From positions 1,743,501-1,807,500 of the forward strand of contig NZ_AP019810.1 of NCBI RefSeq assembly GCF_013394305.1: DNA of 64,000 nucleotides. Direction: 5' to 3'. This DNA comes from Enterococcus mundtii (GTDB lineage Bacteria > Bacillota > Bacilli > Lactobacillales > Enterococcaceae). The number at the start of each line of letters is the position of its first letter. Positions within the stretch are counted from its first letter, which is position 1. Position numbers and translations under genes: made by a program. This document shows positions 45,678 through 53,566 of the stretch, in pieces. The notes below the pieces were generated by a model. It saw nothing but the letters and a program-made list of their open reading frames with translations. It did no database searches and was not told the DNA's origin.

Positions 45678-45881
45678 TTACTGATTTAACCAATGGTGAT
45701 ACTCTTCCAAGAGCCTAAGCGACATGTAAAAGGATACGCCTGCAATTTCTTGATGATTATCTTTTCTTTCTAAATTTTTTCTACCTTTTTGGAAATCATC
45801 ATTAGCTTTAGTAGCGATTTCAAATCGTTTTTCGGAATTAAGAGTTGCAATAAAATCTTCAAATTGTTTCGTGTCGTCCAC
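45678..45881 (-). CDS. Minus-strand phage protein, module copy 2
   Basis: The product is about 67 residues, helical (KQFEDFIATLNSEKRFEIAT; SFYMSLRLLEEYHHWLNQ), unrelated to the minus-strand partners of copies 1 and 3. The start is uncertain: GTG 45881 touches AAGGAGG, and a TTG at 45893 lies in the leader. It is preceded by the same type of promoter and AGTGGTC leader hairpin. Confidence 0.65.
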   Translation of the reverse strand: MDDTKQFEDFIATLNSEKRFEIATKANDDFQKGRKNLERKDNHQEIAGVSFYMSLRLLEEYHHWLNQ

Positions 45882-45930
45882 CCTCCTTATCAATTATTTC
45901 AGCCGACCACTGACTGATAAGGAAATTATA
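45882..45930 (-). promoter_or_regulatory. Promoter and AGTGGTC-loop leader hairpin, copy 2
   Basis: On the minus strand -10 TATAAT (45930-45925) is followed by CAGTC-AGTGGTC-GGCTG (45916-45900), extended by an outer CCTTATCA/TGATAAGG pairing. In this copy the outer stem includes part of the ribosome site. Confidence 0.7.
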
Positions 45931-45965
45931 CCAAAAATAACCCCGCACGGAAGGAAGGACCGAAT

Positions 45966-46043
45966 ATGACAGTAATCTATTTACTTATTTTAATCTTACA
46001 AATAGTCAATTTAGCTATGTTAATTAAAATTTATAGGAGGTAA
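45966..46043 (+). CDS. Single-helix membrane peptide
   Basis: The product is 25 residues, one hydrophobic helix (VIYLLILILQIVNLAMLI) with a basic end. GGAAGGAAGG lies 8 bases before the ATG. Its last codons form the ribosome site of the next gene. Function unknown. Confidence 0.5.
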   Translation: MTVIYLLILILQIVNLAMLIKIYRR

Positions 46044-46047
46044 TTTG

Positions 46048-46236
46048 ATGGCATACACAGTACAACAAGAACACCAGATTCTCAATCTTATAAGGCTACG
46101 TAGAAAAGAATTACAGGATGATCGTGCAGCACTCAGAAAAGCCGATGAGCTTTCAGATAGACAAGCAGAGCTGATTGCGATGGAGCTTGAAGATTTACGA
46201 ATGTTAGAAATTAAAAATAGGGAGATAAGACTATGA
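46048..46236 (+). CDS. Small helical phage protein
   Basis: The product is 62 residues, highly charged and probably coiled coil (LIRLRRKELQDDRAALRKAD). ATAGGAGGTAA precedes ATG 46048. It overlaps the next gene by 4 bases. Confidence 0.65.
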   Translation: MAYTVQQEHQILNLIRLRRKELQDDRAALRKADELSDRQAELIAMELEDLRMLEIKNREIRL

Positions 46237-46418
46237 AAAAGACAGACACGCTTTTTATCGGAGTCATCTTAGGTTTACTCGTACTAGTAGCGCACTACAG
46301 CGTAGTGGGAGGGAGTATTTTCGCAAGTTTAATGGTTTTGATGAACCTATTAGATTCCAAGGAAAGGAGAACATATGAAACGAAAAGAAGCTTTGAAAAA
46401 AGGAAAGGTGATTGCTGA
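46233..46418 (+). CDS. Small phage membrane protein
   Basis: The product is 61 residues with two hydrophobic segments (TLFIGVILGLLVLVAHY and GGSIFASLMVLMNLL) and a basic tail. It starts inside the previous stop (ATGA) and overlaps the following small gene. Function unknown. Confidence 0.6.
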   Translation: MKKTDTLFIGVILGLLVLVAHYSVVGGSIFASLMVLMNLLDSKERRTYETKRSFEKRKGDC

Positions 46419-46503
46419 CCGATGGTGGTATGACAATAAGTCAACTATTTTAAGCAAACAGCTAATCAAGAAACAAAAAGAATGGATACAAATAAAAAAG
46501 TGA
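46375..46503 (+). CDS. Small basic phage protein
   Basis: The product is 42 residues, very rich in Lys with a WWYDNKS motif in the centre. AAAGGAGA precedes the ATG. It overlaps the end of the preceding gene in another frame. Function unknown. Confidence 0.5.
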   Translation: MKRKEALKKGKVIADRWWYDNKSTILSKQLIKKQKEWIQIKK

Positions 46504-46558
46504 CTCCGCCGGCAAGCAATGAGTCACATACAAAACATATCTAAGGAGATTTTAGCAT

Positions 46559-46759
46559 ATGAAGAATGAACTTTCCAGTTTAGATCAATATTTGACTAAT
46601 CAGAAAACTGATTGTTCCACAGAAATTGAAGCATTTGATTGGCAAGGAGAACCTCTTTATTCGGGAGAAACGGTTTATTCAATTGATAATGAATATGTTC
46701 GAGAAGATGATTTAAAAGCGTTTATAGAAAGTAGTGTCGGAAAGCCGGTGGAAATATGA
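46559..46759 (+). CDS. Small acidic phage protein
   Basis: The product is 66 residues, acidic (EAFDWQGEPLYSGETVYSID), reminiscent of small YqaI/YqbF-like phage proteins with a YSGETVY beta motif. AAGGAGAT precedes the ATG. It overlaps the ERF gene start by 4 bases, so it belongs to the recombination unit. Confidence 0.65.
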   Translation: MKNELSSLDQYLTNQKTDCSTEIEAFDWQGEPLYSGETVYSIDNEYVREDDLKAFIESSVGKPVEI

Positions 46760-47430
46760 AAGAGATGAATGAAATGTCTTTCAACGAGAAAGTGATCTCT
46801 GTACAAAATGAGCTGAAAGCTCCTAAAAGTCAGTATAGTGAGTACGGCAATTATAACTATAGAAATTGTGAGGACATCCTAAAAGCTGTTAAACCATTAA
46901 ATCAAAAAATGGGATTGTTACTGACACTTACAGATGAACCTGTTGTAATTGGGAATCGTTTCTATATTAAAGCAACCGCACTATTAACAGATGGAAAAGA
47001 AGTGCTAAGTATTACTGCATATGCGAGAGAGGCTGAATCAAGAACAAAGATGGATGATAGCCAAGTAACAGGATCTGCTTCTTCATATGCTCGAAAGTAT
47101 GCTTTAAACGGTCTGTATTTAATTGACGATGCTAAAGATGCTGATGCACTGCCACAAGATAATCCTGAAATTGAAAATTTACATGATGAATTTGTCAAAA
47201 CCTTTAATAAGTATGTTGATCAAATAGCTGAAACAACAGGTTTACAAAAGGATGTAGTCGCTGCAAATTCACTTGGTAAACATGGATTTGAAAACATAGA
47301 GCAAGTAACTAATGAATTCTATTCAGAACTAATTGGTTACTTAAAAGTTTCAGCTAAAAAAGCAAAACAAAAATTCAAAAATGAACCACAAGAAAAGTTA
47401 ACGACAAAACCATCGTGGGAGGATTTATAA
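46756..47430 (+). CDS. ERF-family single-strand annealing recombinase
   Basis: The product is 224 residues. NELKAPKSQYSEYGNYNYRNCEDILKAVKP (core YGNYNYRNCEDILKAVKP) and DSQVTGSASSYARKYALNGLYLIDD are the ERF signatures. The C-terminus is a linker with helices. It anneals single strands in phage recombination with the neighbouring DUF1351 and HNH genes. Confidence 0.92.
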   Translation: MKEMNEMSFNEKVISVQNELKAPKSQYSEYGNYNYRNCEDILKAVKPLNQKMGLLLTLTDEPVVIGNRFYIKATALLTDGKEVLSITAYAREAESRTKMDDSQVTGSASSYARKYALNGLYLIDDAKDADALPQDNPEIENLHDEFVKTFNKYVDQIAETTGLQKDVVAANSLGKHGFENIEQVTNEFYSELIGYLKVSAKKAKQKFKNEPQEKLTTKPSWEDL

Positions 47431-47431
47431 A

Positions 47432-48316
47432 ATGAGCAATGAACTATCAACAGAAGTCATCTTTGATGTCAATTATCAACCAAGTGTAATTGAAATTATC
47501 AATGAAGATCAACTAGCGAATTTAATCAATGCAACTGTTAAGCGTTTTGAAAATTTGATTTTTAAAGAAGAGGATATTGCAGATGCTAAGAAAGCAAGAA
47601 CGGAACTAAATCGAATTTTTGATTTGATCGATTCGAAACGAATAGAAGTGAAGAAGGAGTTTAGTGAACCTCTTACTGCATTTGAAAAACAAATTAAAGC
47701 CTACAGCGATGAGATCAAACTAGCATCTAAAGGTATCGCTGACCAAATTAAAGAATTTGAAGCTAAAACAAAGGAAGAACGAAAAACAATTGTTTTGGCA
47801 TTCATCAAAAAACAAGCAAATAAGGCTGAGATTGAACCTAATGAAATCAGCCTCCAAAGTAATTGGCTGAATGCTTCAAGTTTTACAGCCAAAAACAATT
47901 TAACGAAAAAAATTGAAGAAGAAATAATTGCTGAATGCACAGCCATAAAACAAGAAAAAGAAAACTACGAACAGCAAAAATCGTTGGTTGAAAGCTATGT
48001 AAAAGCTTATGGTCTTGAGCCAATGGCTTGGATCTCTTTAATTGATGAAGGACTAACTGCAGCACAGATTTTCCCAAAGATAGATCAAGCTGTCAAAGAA
48101 TTAAGAGAAAAAGAAGAGAAAGAAATAGAAAAGACAGAAAAACAGATCAAACAAACAGCAACTCCAGAAAGGGCTGTGGGAACAACAAAAGAAATAGACA
48201 CCGATGAACCAAAGTATTCCTTTGCTCTAAATATTACAGGCACTGCTAAACAATTGTCAGTTATCAAACAAACGATTGAAAGCTTAGGTGTAGAGTACTC
48301 CGTTGAGATGAATTGA
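47432..48316 (+). CDS. DUF1351 domain-containing phage protein
   Basis: The product is 294 residues with long helices (KKARTELNRIFDLIDSKRIE; EFEAKTKEERKTI), typical of DUF1351, which accompanies ERF or RecT recombinases in Gram-positive phages. It starts 1 bp after the ERF stop. The C-terminal ALNITGTAKQLSVIKQTIESLG looks like a small separate domain. Confidence 0.85.
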   Translation: MSNELSTEVIFDVNYQPSVIEIINEDQLANLINATVKRFENLIFKEEDIADAKKARTELNRIFDLIDSKRIEVKKEFSEPLTAFEKQIKAYSDEIKLASKGIADQIKEFEAKTKEERKTIVLAFIKKQANKAEIEPNEISLQSNWLNASSFTAKNNLTKKIEEEIIAECTAIKQEKENYEQQKSLVESYVKAYGLEPMAWISLIDEGLTAAQIFPKIDQAVKELREKEEKEIEKTEKQIKQTATPERAVGTTKEIDTDEPKYSFALNITGTAKQLSVIKQTIESLGVEYSVEMN

Positions 48317-48348
48317 TCAACGAATCAGAAGAAAAAGAAGTGATTTAA

Positions 48349-49035
48349 TTGTTTAAACCGCTAATCGATTCATATTCTGCGATATTGAAGCATTTCAAAG
48401 GACAAGAAATTAGCGCAACGATCAACGAAGAAGTAAACATCGAACGACTTAAAACAATGTACGAAGGCTATGAAGGCGATCGGATTATTGAAGTACGTTT
48501 CATCGATCCACGTCGCTTCACAGCCCAACAAAGAAACTTCATCTATGCGCTCATAGGGGATATATTCATCGATACAGGCACACCAACGGACTTCTGGAAG
48601 GAATTCTTCTACTCTCGTTTTGAAGGTATCACAGGGCGAAAAATAAGCCTCAAGGACGAATCGGATACAACCGTGAGCGATGTAAATATCCTAGCAAATA
48701 TCATCTTAGATTTCATCTTTGAACATCATATTCCATTCAAAGAAGGTTATGAGATTTTACCAGCGAATCAAGAATACTACTTGTACAAGTGTATTACGAA
48801 AAGAGTCTGTTGTATCTGTGGAAGAACAGGAGCTGACATTGATCATTTTGATAAAGCATTGGGTAGACGAAAACGTAAGAAAATTGATCATTCAGAATAC
48901 ACTTACGCAGGACTTTGCAGAATACACCACACAGAAAAACATCAATTAGGTGTAACTAATTTTAAGAACAAGTATCAAATAAAAGGGATTAAGTTAAATC
49001 AAGAGACAATCAAAAAACTTAATATAGGTGGTTAA
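48349..49035 (+). CDS. Putative HNHc nuclease
   Basis: The product is 228 residues. The C-terminal half has CCICGRTGADIDHFDKALG and AGLCRIHHTEKHQLG, giving two zinc Cys pairs and HNH-type histidines. The N-terminal half (RFIDPRRFTAQQRNFIYALI) is the usual partner domain in phages. The start is TTG with AAAGAAG upstream. It may process recombination intermediates. Confidence 0.85.
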   Translation: MFKPLIDSYSAILKHFKGQEISATINEEVNIERLKTMYEGYEGDRIIEVRFIDPRRFTAQQRNFIYALIGDIFIDTGTPTDFWKEFFYSRFEGITGRKISLKDESDTTVSDVNILANIILDFIFEHHIPFKEGYEILPANQEYYLYKCITKRVCCICGRTGADIDHFDKALGRRKRKKIDHSEYTYAGLCRIHHTEKHQLGVTNFKNKYQIKGIKLNQETIKKLNIGG

Positions 49036-49036
49036 A

Positions 49037-49321
49037 GTGAGCAGACGTTACGATATTGAATCTCATTTGGAAGAATTAAACAAAACCGAAAGACGGTTGC
49101 ATGAAGAGATAAATACGCTAGAGAGTGAAATAGATTCTCTAGAAGAAGAATTAGAAGATTTAGAGTCAGATTATTGGGATATCCAAAAAGAAATCGATGT
49201 TCTTAAATTTGAATTAAATAACTTATCAGACGAAGAAGATGATGAAGAATATATAGCTGAAAAGTGGTTAAACCAGGAAGAAAGTTTGTTTGATAATTTT
49301 GAATTAATTAAGGAGGAATAG
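49037..49321 (+). CDS. Coiled-coil phage protein
   Basis: The product is 94 residues, almost all one heptad coiled coil (LNKTERRLHEEINTLESEID, then EEELEDLESDY). GTG 49037 directly follows the previous stop and has AGGTGG upstream; an earlier GTG would overlap that gene. Function unknown. Confidence 0.7.
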   Translation: MSRRYDIESHLEELNKTERRLHEEINTLESEIDSLEEELEDLESDYWDIQKEIDVLKFELNNLSDEEDDEEYIAEKWLNQEESLFDNFELIKEE

Positions 49322-49323
49322 TC

Positions 49324-50151
49324 TTGGCAGAAAGAAGAATGTTCGCAAAGACGATTATTGATTCTGATGCGTTCCTAGATATGCCTTTATCAACACAGGC
49401 ATTATATTTTCATCTATCAATGCGCGCAGATGACGACGGATTTATCAATAATCCTAAAAAAATACAACGTATGGTTGGTTGTGGCGATGATGACTTAAAA
49501 CTGCTTATGGCAAAAAGATTCATCTTAGTTTTCGAGAGTGGTGTGATCGTAATTAAGCATTGGAAAATACACAACTATATTCGTAATGATCGCTACAAAC
49601 CTACGTTATATCAGGATGAGAAAGCTTTACTAGCGGATAAAGATAACAAAGCATACACCTTTGCAGAAGAGCTTCCTAATCGAGATGAAAATCTTGGTAT
49701 ACCAGATGACAACCAAACGGTATACCAAATGGATACACAGGTTAGGTTAGGTAAGGATAGGTTAGGTAAGGATAGTAAAGATATAAGAGATGTAACGCCT
49801 CCGAAAAAATCGAAGGCTAAGCCCATCCGTCATAAATACGGAGAGTATAAAAATGTTCTCTTGTCAGATGACCAAATGGAGAAACTCAAAACAGAATTCC
49901 CTAATGATTATCAAGAAAGGATTGAACGGTTATCCGAGTATTGTGAATCAGCTGGTAAAACTTATAAAAACTACTTAGCCACTATTCGAAGCTGGGCAAG
50001 GAAAGAAAAATGTGAGCCTAAGAAGATGAATAGTAGCTACAAGCGCACAGGAAGACGAGAGACACTGCCTGAATGGGCAATCGACCAAGAAGCTTATCAA
50101 AAGAAAAAAGCGCTAGAACGATCAAATAAGCCCCGATGGGATGAAGCGTAA
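49324..50151 (+). CDS. Phage replisome organiser / replication initiator
   Basis: The product is 275 residues. The N-terminal winged-helix region (RRMFAKTIIDSDAFLDMPLS; LYFHLSMRADDDGFINNP) is that of phage replisome organisers related to DnaD. A repeat-encoded linker RLGKDRLGKDSKD follows, then a C-terminal domain (YLATIRSWARKEK). Iterons in the gene suggest the phage origin lies here. Start is TTG. Confidence 0.88.
   Translation: MAERRMFAKTIIDSDAFLDMPLSTQALYFHLSMRADDDGFINNPKKIQRMVGCGDDDLKLLMAKRFILVFESGVIVIKHWKIHNYIRNDRYKPTLYQDEKALLADKDNKAYTFAEELPNRDENLGIPDDNQTVYQMDTQVRLGKDRLGKDSKDIRDVTPPKKSKAKPIRHKYGEYKNVLLSDDQMEKLKTEFPNDYQERIERLSEYCESAGKTYKNYLATIRSWARKEKCEPKKMNSSYKRTGRRETLPEWAIDQEAYQKKKALERSNKPRWDEA
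49746..49775 (+). repeat. Two perfect 15-bp iterons, likely phage replication origin
   Basis: GTTAGGTAAGGATAG occurs twice in direct tandem, with partial copies on both sides. It lies inside the replisome-organiser gene, the usual place of theta-type phage origins, and is translated as RLGKD repeats. Confidence 0.5.
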
Positions 50152-50163
50152 GGGGGAGAAGAT

Positions 50164-50457
50164 TTGGATATTAATTTTGACTACTTAGGATTAATCAAAG
50201 AAATCGCTAAGTATAAAAAAGATGAGGAGTACGACATTTTAGGAATCGTACATGATCAACTGGCAGCAGTTAATCTCGAACAGATCAAAAATGATCGTAG
50301 ATGTTGGGCGAAATTACGTCATTATTATGCTTTTTACATTGATCGTACAAAACTAAGGGAAACAGCTTATATGAAATTGCTTTTTTGGGAATGTATCAAA
50401 GGATTAAAAGCACATTTAAGAGAACTCGAAAGACAAGGGTACTGTCATGGAAATTAA
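50164..50457 (+). CDS. Phage protein of unknown function
   Basis: The product is 97 residues, helical, with WAKLRHYYAFYIDRTKLRET in the centre. Start TTG has GGGGGAGAAG upstream. It overlaps the next gene. It sits where a DnaC-like loader partner might be, but no ATPase motif is present. Confidence 0.65.
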   Translation: MDINFDYLGLIKEIAKYKKDEEYDILGIVHDQLAAVNLEQIKNDRRCWAKLRHYYAFYIDRTKLRETAYMKLLFWECIKGLKAHLRELERQGYCHGN

Positions 50458-50611
50458 TGAGTTGAAAGCTCAAGTGGAGCTAATGCACAAAGAAGCGATG
50501 AGGCAAAGCGCTTCGTATGAAGACAAATGGTTAAATACATTTCACGGCGGACGTGAGAGTGCACTTGATCAAGTACTCAAATTATTGAAAGGAGACTGTC
50601 AGGATGGATAA
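50447..50611 (+). CDS. Small phage protein
   Basis: The product is 54 residues, helical (ELKAQVELMHKEAMRQSASY; GGRESALDQVLKLLKG). It overlaps both neighbours by about 10 bases in other frames, and its last codons contain the GGAGA site of the next gene. Function unknown. Confidence 0.6.
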   Translation: MEINELKAQVELMHKEAMRQSASYEDKWLNTFHGGRESALDQVLKLLKGDCQDG

Positions 50612-50906
50612 GAAAGCAGCAATGAAACGAATTGCTGAATTAACCAGTACGGAATCTTGGCAAGAAGATGAAAAAATCATCGTAGAAGTACAAAAGCTTG
50701 GTAAACAGATATGGACTGAGAAGCTTAGAAGAAAAACGCCGAGGAATATTGCAATTTGGCATGGTGACAGAATTCTAGTTACAGGCACAGCTGAACAGCT
50801 AGCAGAAATTACTGGGCTAACAAAAAACATCATATGGAGCAGAGCGAAGCATATGGATATTGACTCTAAAGGTCGTCAATTTAAATACATGGAGGAAGAA
50901 AAATGA
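50604..50906 (+). CDS. Phage protein of unknown function
   Basis: The product is 100 residues. The second half (AIWHGDRILVTGTAEQLAEITGLTKNIIW, core GTAEQLAEITGLTKN) looks like a small HTH-like module of the kind seen in homing-endonuclease tails. Overlaps the MazG-like gene by 4 bases. Confidence 0.65.
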   Translation: MDKKAAMKRIAELTSTESWQEDEKIIVEVQKLGKQIWTEKLRRKTPRNIAIWHGDRILVTGTAEQLAEITGLTKNIIWSRAKHMDIDSKGRQFKYMEEEK

Positions 50907-51214
50907 ACGAACTGACAATGAATATTGAGAAATGGGCTAAAAATAAAGGATTGGATCAGGCTCAACCAGAGAAGCAGATGTTGAAGGTAATTGAGGAACT
51001 TGGAGAGGTCGGCGCTGGCATGGCTCGTGGCAATTTAGAAGCCATAAAAGATGGTATCGGAGACACGCTTGTTACTCTTATCATTTTAGCTATGCAACAT
51101 GGGTTGACTGCTGATGAGTGCTTAGAACAGACTTGGAACGAAATCAAAGGACGTACTGGGCAAATGATTGATGGGGTGTTTGTGAAGTCTAGTGATCTGG
51201 AGGACAGCAAATGA
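50903..51214 (+). CDS. MazG-like nucleotide pyrophosphohydrolase
   Basis: The product is 103 residues. The metal-binding EELGEVGAGMARG and DGIGDTLVTLIILA motifs are those of the MazG/dUTPase-like all-alpha NTP hydrolases. It may clear aberrant dNTPs or lower (p)ppGpp during infection. Overlaps the next gene by 4 bases, within AGGACAGCAAATGA. Confidence 0.88.
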   Translation: MNELTMNIEKWAKNKGLDQAQPEKQMLKVIEELGEVGAGMARGNLEAIKDGIGDTLVTLIILAMQHGLTADECLEQTWNEIKGRTGQMIDGVFVKSSDLEDSK

Positions 51215-51597
51215 AAAAACTAATTATGCTCATTGTGACTATAGGAATGGTTTTTAGTTTATCGGCATGTCGTCAAGCTACGAAAGTGTCTCATAACGTA
51301 AGCCAAGAAGCAGATAACTTCAATGTAATTCGTCGTGTCGCTGTTATGAACACATTATCTAACACAGTAGAATTTGAGGTTATTGGAAGAATTTCGGTAA
51401 ATACTAGTAATTCTGAAAAGCTCGAAATACTAGTCGAAACGGAAGAAGGAGTTTATAAAAAGCATTTAATCAATATGACGCAGTTCAATATGTACGTGAT
51501 AGAAGATCTTGCAGGCGCTGAAGTGAACCAATACAAATATGAAGTCAACTATATGCCTGAGAGCATTGTACCTTTCACCATGACAGAAAATAAGTAG
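51211..51597 (+). CDS. Phage-encoded lipoprotein
   Basis: The product is 128 residues. A signal peptide with lipobox LSAC (KLIMLIVTIGMVFSLSAC) predicts a mature protein anchored at Cys20. The rest is a beta-rich domain (NTVEFEVIGRISVNT; EEGVYKKHLINM). This matches the beta-sandwich lipoproteins of Gram-positive prophages. A surface role such as superinfection exclusion is inference. Confidence 0.8.
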   Translation: MKKLIMLIVTIGMVFSLSACRQATKVSHNVSQEADNFNVIRRVAVMNTLSNTVEFEVIGRISVNTSNSEKLEILVETEEGVYKKHLINMTQFNMYVIEDLAGAEVNQYKYEVNYMPESIVPFTMTENK

Positions 51598-51609
51598 GAG
51601 GGACAGCAA

Positions 51610-51783
51610 GTGGATGCACCAAAAGAATTATATTCAGATGCATTAAGAGGTGCTCGAAATCACCTAAAGGGTGCAAAAAGAGCATATAAAATACAACCTA
51701 CGCTCGAAAATGAACGCAGAGTAAAAGCAATTCGTCGTAGATGTTCCATTTATGGTGAGTTACAGAAAGGGGACAGCAAATGA
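51610..51783 (+). CDS. Small basic phage protein
   Basis: The product is 57 residues from GTG 51610, basic and helical (DALRGARNHLKGAKRAYK). GAGGGACAGCAA lies directly upstream and the same junction string ends the gene, overlapping the next start. Function unknown. Confidence 0.55.
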   Translation: MDAPKELYSDALRGARNHLKGAKRAYKIQPTLENERRVKAIRRRCSIYGELQKGDSK

Positions 51784-51914
51784 AACGAATATCGATCAGT
51801 AAAGCCATTCGTCGATTAAGAAGCTATCTATACGCATGCGCTACTGGCGAAGAACGAAAAGGCATAGAAAAAGCTATTGTTATTTTTGAGAGTATGGAGG
51901 AGGACAGCAAATGA
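51780..51914 (+). CDS. Small basic phage protein
   Basis: The product is 44 residues (SISKAIRRLRSYLYACATGE). It starts in the stop of the previous gene and ends in GGAGGACAGCAAATGA, which holds the start of the next. Function unknown. Confidence 0.55.
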   Translation: MKRISISKAIRRLRSYLYACATGEERKGIEKAIVIFESMEEDSK

Positions 51915-52315
51915 TACCGAAACTTAGAGCATGGGATAAACGACAGAATGTAATGAGAGACGTAGCAGTCTTACATTTTAATAAAAGCGGAAAGGTCAAC
52001 TCTATTGAATATTGGAAAACTCCTTCTGAATTGAAATCGTATCATGTGAGAAATATTGAATTAATGCAATCCGCAGGACTGAAAGACAAGAACGGTGTAG
52101 AGATTTTTGAGAGGGATATTATAAAAAACTCAAATGGATTAACCGGCTATGTAACTTATCTGCAACAAGAAGCTGGCTTTGTAGTTGTATTAAAGAAAAG
52201 TGATTACAGATTAGGTCATAGAAATACTGGGGAATCATATGCAGAAGCAACTAACCATGAAGTCATCGGAAATATATACGAGAATCCAGAGTTGTTGGAA
52301 GAAGTGAAGAAATGA
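51911..52315 (+). CDS. YopX family phage protein
   Basis: The product is 134 residues. The start (IPKLRAWDKRQNVMRDV), ELMQSAGLKDKNGVEIFERDI and HEVIGNIYENPELL are the YopX signatures. The family is common in Firmicutes prophages and its role is unknown. Overlaps the methyltransferase start by 4 bases. Confidence 0.9.
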   Translation: MIPKLRAWDKRQNVMRDVAVLHFNKSGKVNSIEYWKTPSELKSYHVRNIELMQSAGLKDKNGVEIFERDIIKNSNGLTGYVTYLQQEAGFVVVLKKSDYRLGHRNTGESYAEATNHEVIGNIYENPELLEEVKK

Positions 52316-53553
52316 GATTTTTAGACTTATTCGCAGGCATCGGCGGATTTCGATTAGGTATGGAATACGCTGGACATGAATGCGTAGGCTTCTGCGAGAT
52401 CGATAAATTCGCAAGAGCTAGCTACAAAGCAATACACGAAACAGAAGGAGAGGTGGAAATGAATGATATCACAACAGTATCAGATGAGTTTATTCGAGGA
52501 ATCGGAAGTGTCGACGTTATCTGTGGAGGATTTCCGTGTCAGGCTTTCTCGATTGCAGGAAAGCGGAAAGGTTTCGAAGATACTAGAGGAACTCTCTTCT
52601 TTGAAATTGCAAGGTTCGCATCTATTCTCAGACCACGCTATCTATTCCTTGAGAACGTCAAAGGACTCCTCAATCACGAAGGAGGGGCTACGTTCGAGAC
52701 GATCCTCAGAGCCTTGGATGAACTCGGGTATGACTGTGAGTGGGACTGTATTAACTCTAAAGACTACGTTCCACAAAACAGGGAGCGAGTATTCATTATC
52801 GGATATCTTAGAGGAGAACGTACCAAAAAAATATTTCCTTTCGAGAGAGAAAACCGAACAGCTATTGAAAACAATATAAAACCAATTAATGATTTAAAGA
52901 AAACAAGAGAACTATTAAATTTTGATAGTACAAATAGATTTTATGATGTATCAGGAATATCCCCTTGTTTGAACACGATGCAAGGCGGAGATAGAGAGCC
53001 GAAGATTGCCATTGTAGGAAATATAAATCCTAGTGGAAATGGAATGAATGGACAAGTATATTCATCGAACGGATTAAGTCCTACATTAACTACAAATAAA
53101 GGTGAGGGGACAAAAATCGTAGTTCCAGTATTAACGCCGGATAGATTTGAAAAGAGGCAAAACGGAAGACGATTCAAAGAAGATGGGGAAGAGATGTTTA
53201 CTCTCACTGCTCAAGATAGACATGGAATCCTAGTCAGAGAAGCAACTACAAAAGGATACGCTGAAGCTTTACCAGGTGATAGTGTAAATATCTCTCATCC
53301 TAACTCGGAAACTAGACGTGGTCGAGTTGGTAAAGGAATAGCAAATACACTACTAACTGGTGAGGAGCAAGCAGTTGTTACAGAAAACTATCGAATCCGT
53401 AAACTTACACCTCGTGAATGTTGGCGTCTACAAGGTTTTCCAGATTGGGCATTTGATCGAGCAAAACAAGTAAACAGCGATAGTCAACTATACAAGCAAG
53501 CTGGAAATAGTGTGACGGTTCCAGTGATTGCAGATATAGCAAAGAGATTGTGA
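52312..53553 (+). CDS. DNA (cytosine-5) methyltransferase, orphan
   Basis: The product is 413 residues. Motif I LDLFAGIGGFRLG, motif IV GGFPCQAFSIAGKR (catalytic Cys), motif VI ENVKGLL, motif VIII QNRERVFIIGYLRGE, and motifs IX-X near SQLYKQAGNSVTVPV are all present. The target-recognition region is about 190-350; the recognised site cannot be read from sequence. No restriction gene is adjacent, so self-protection of phage DNA is likely. A second frame inside it may also be coding. Confidence 0.93.
   Translation: MRFLDLFAGIGGFRLGMEYAGHECVGFCEIDKFARASYKAIHETEGEVEMNDITTVSDEFIRGIGSVDVICGGFPCQAFSIAGKRKGFEDTRGTLFFEIARFASILRPRYLFLENVKGLLNHEGGATFETILRALDELGYDCEWDCINSKDYVPQNRERVFIIGYLRGERTKKIFPFERENRTAIENNIKPINDLKKTRELLNFDSTNRFYDVSGISPCLNTMQGGDREPKIAIVGNINPSGNGMNGQVYSSNGLSPTLTTNKGEGTKIVVPVLTPDRFEKRQNGRRFKEDGEEMFTLTAQDRHGILVREATTKGYAEALPGDSVNISHPNSETRRGRVGKGIANTLLTGEEQAVVTENYRIRKLTPRECWRLQGFPDWAFDRAKQVNSDSQLYKQAGNSVTVPVIADIAKRL
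52463..52879 (+). other. Possible overlapping gene inside the methyltransferase gene
   Basis: A 138-codon frame, shifted relative to the methyltransferase, starts at ATG 52463 with GGAGAGG 9 bases upstream. Its end reads SSEPWMNSGMTV then KTGSEYSLSDILEENVPKKY and FLSREKTEQLL. From memory this resembles a widespread set of small phage proteins with SLSDILE...KYFLS. The similarity could instead arise because the methyltransferase frame is conserved. Confidence 0.3.
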
Positions 53554-53566
53554 AGGAGGAACAGCG

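Noticed and set aside
52312-53553. Restriction-modification system
   Set aside because: No endonuclease gene lies next to the methyltransferase. The flanking genes are ordinary small phage genes.
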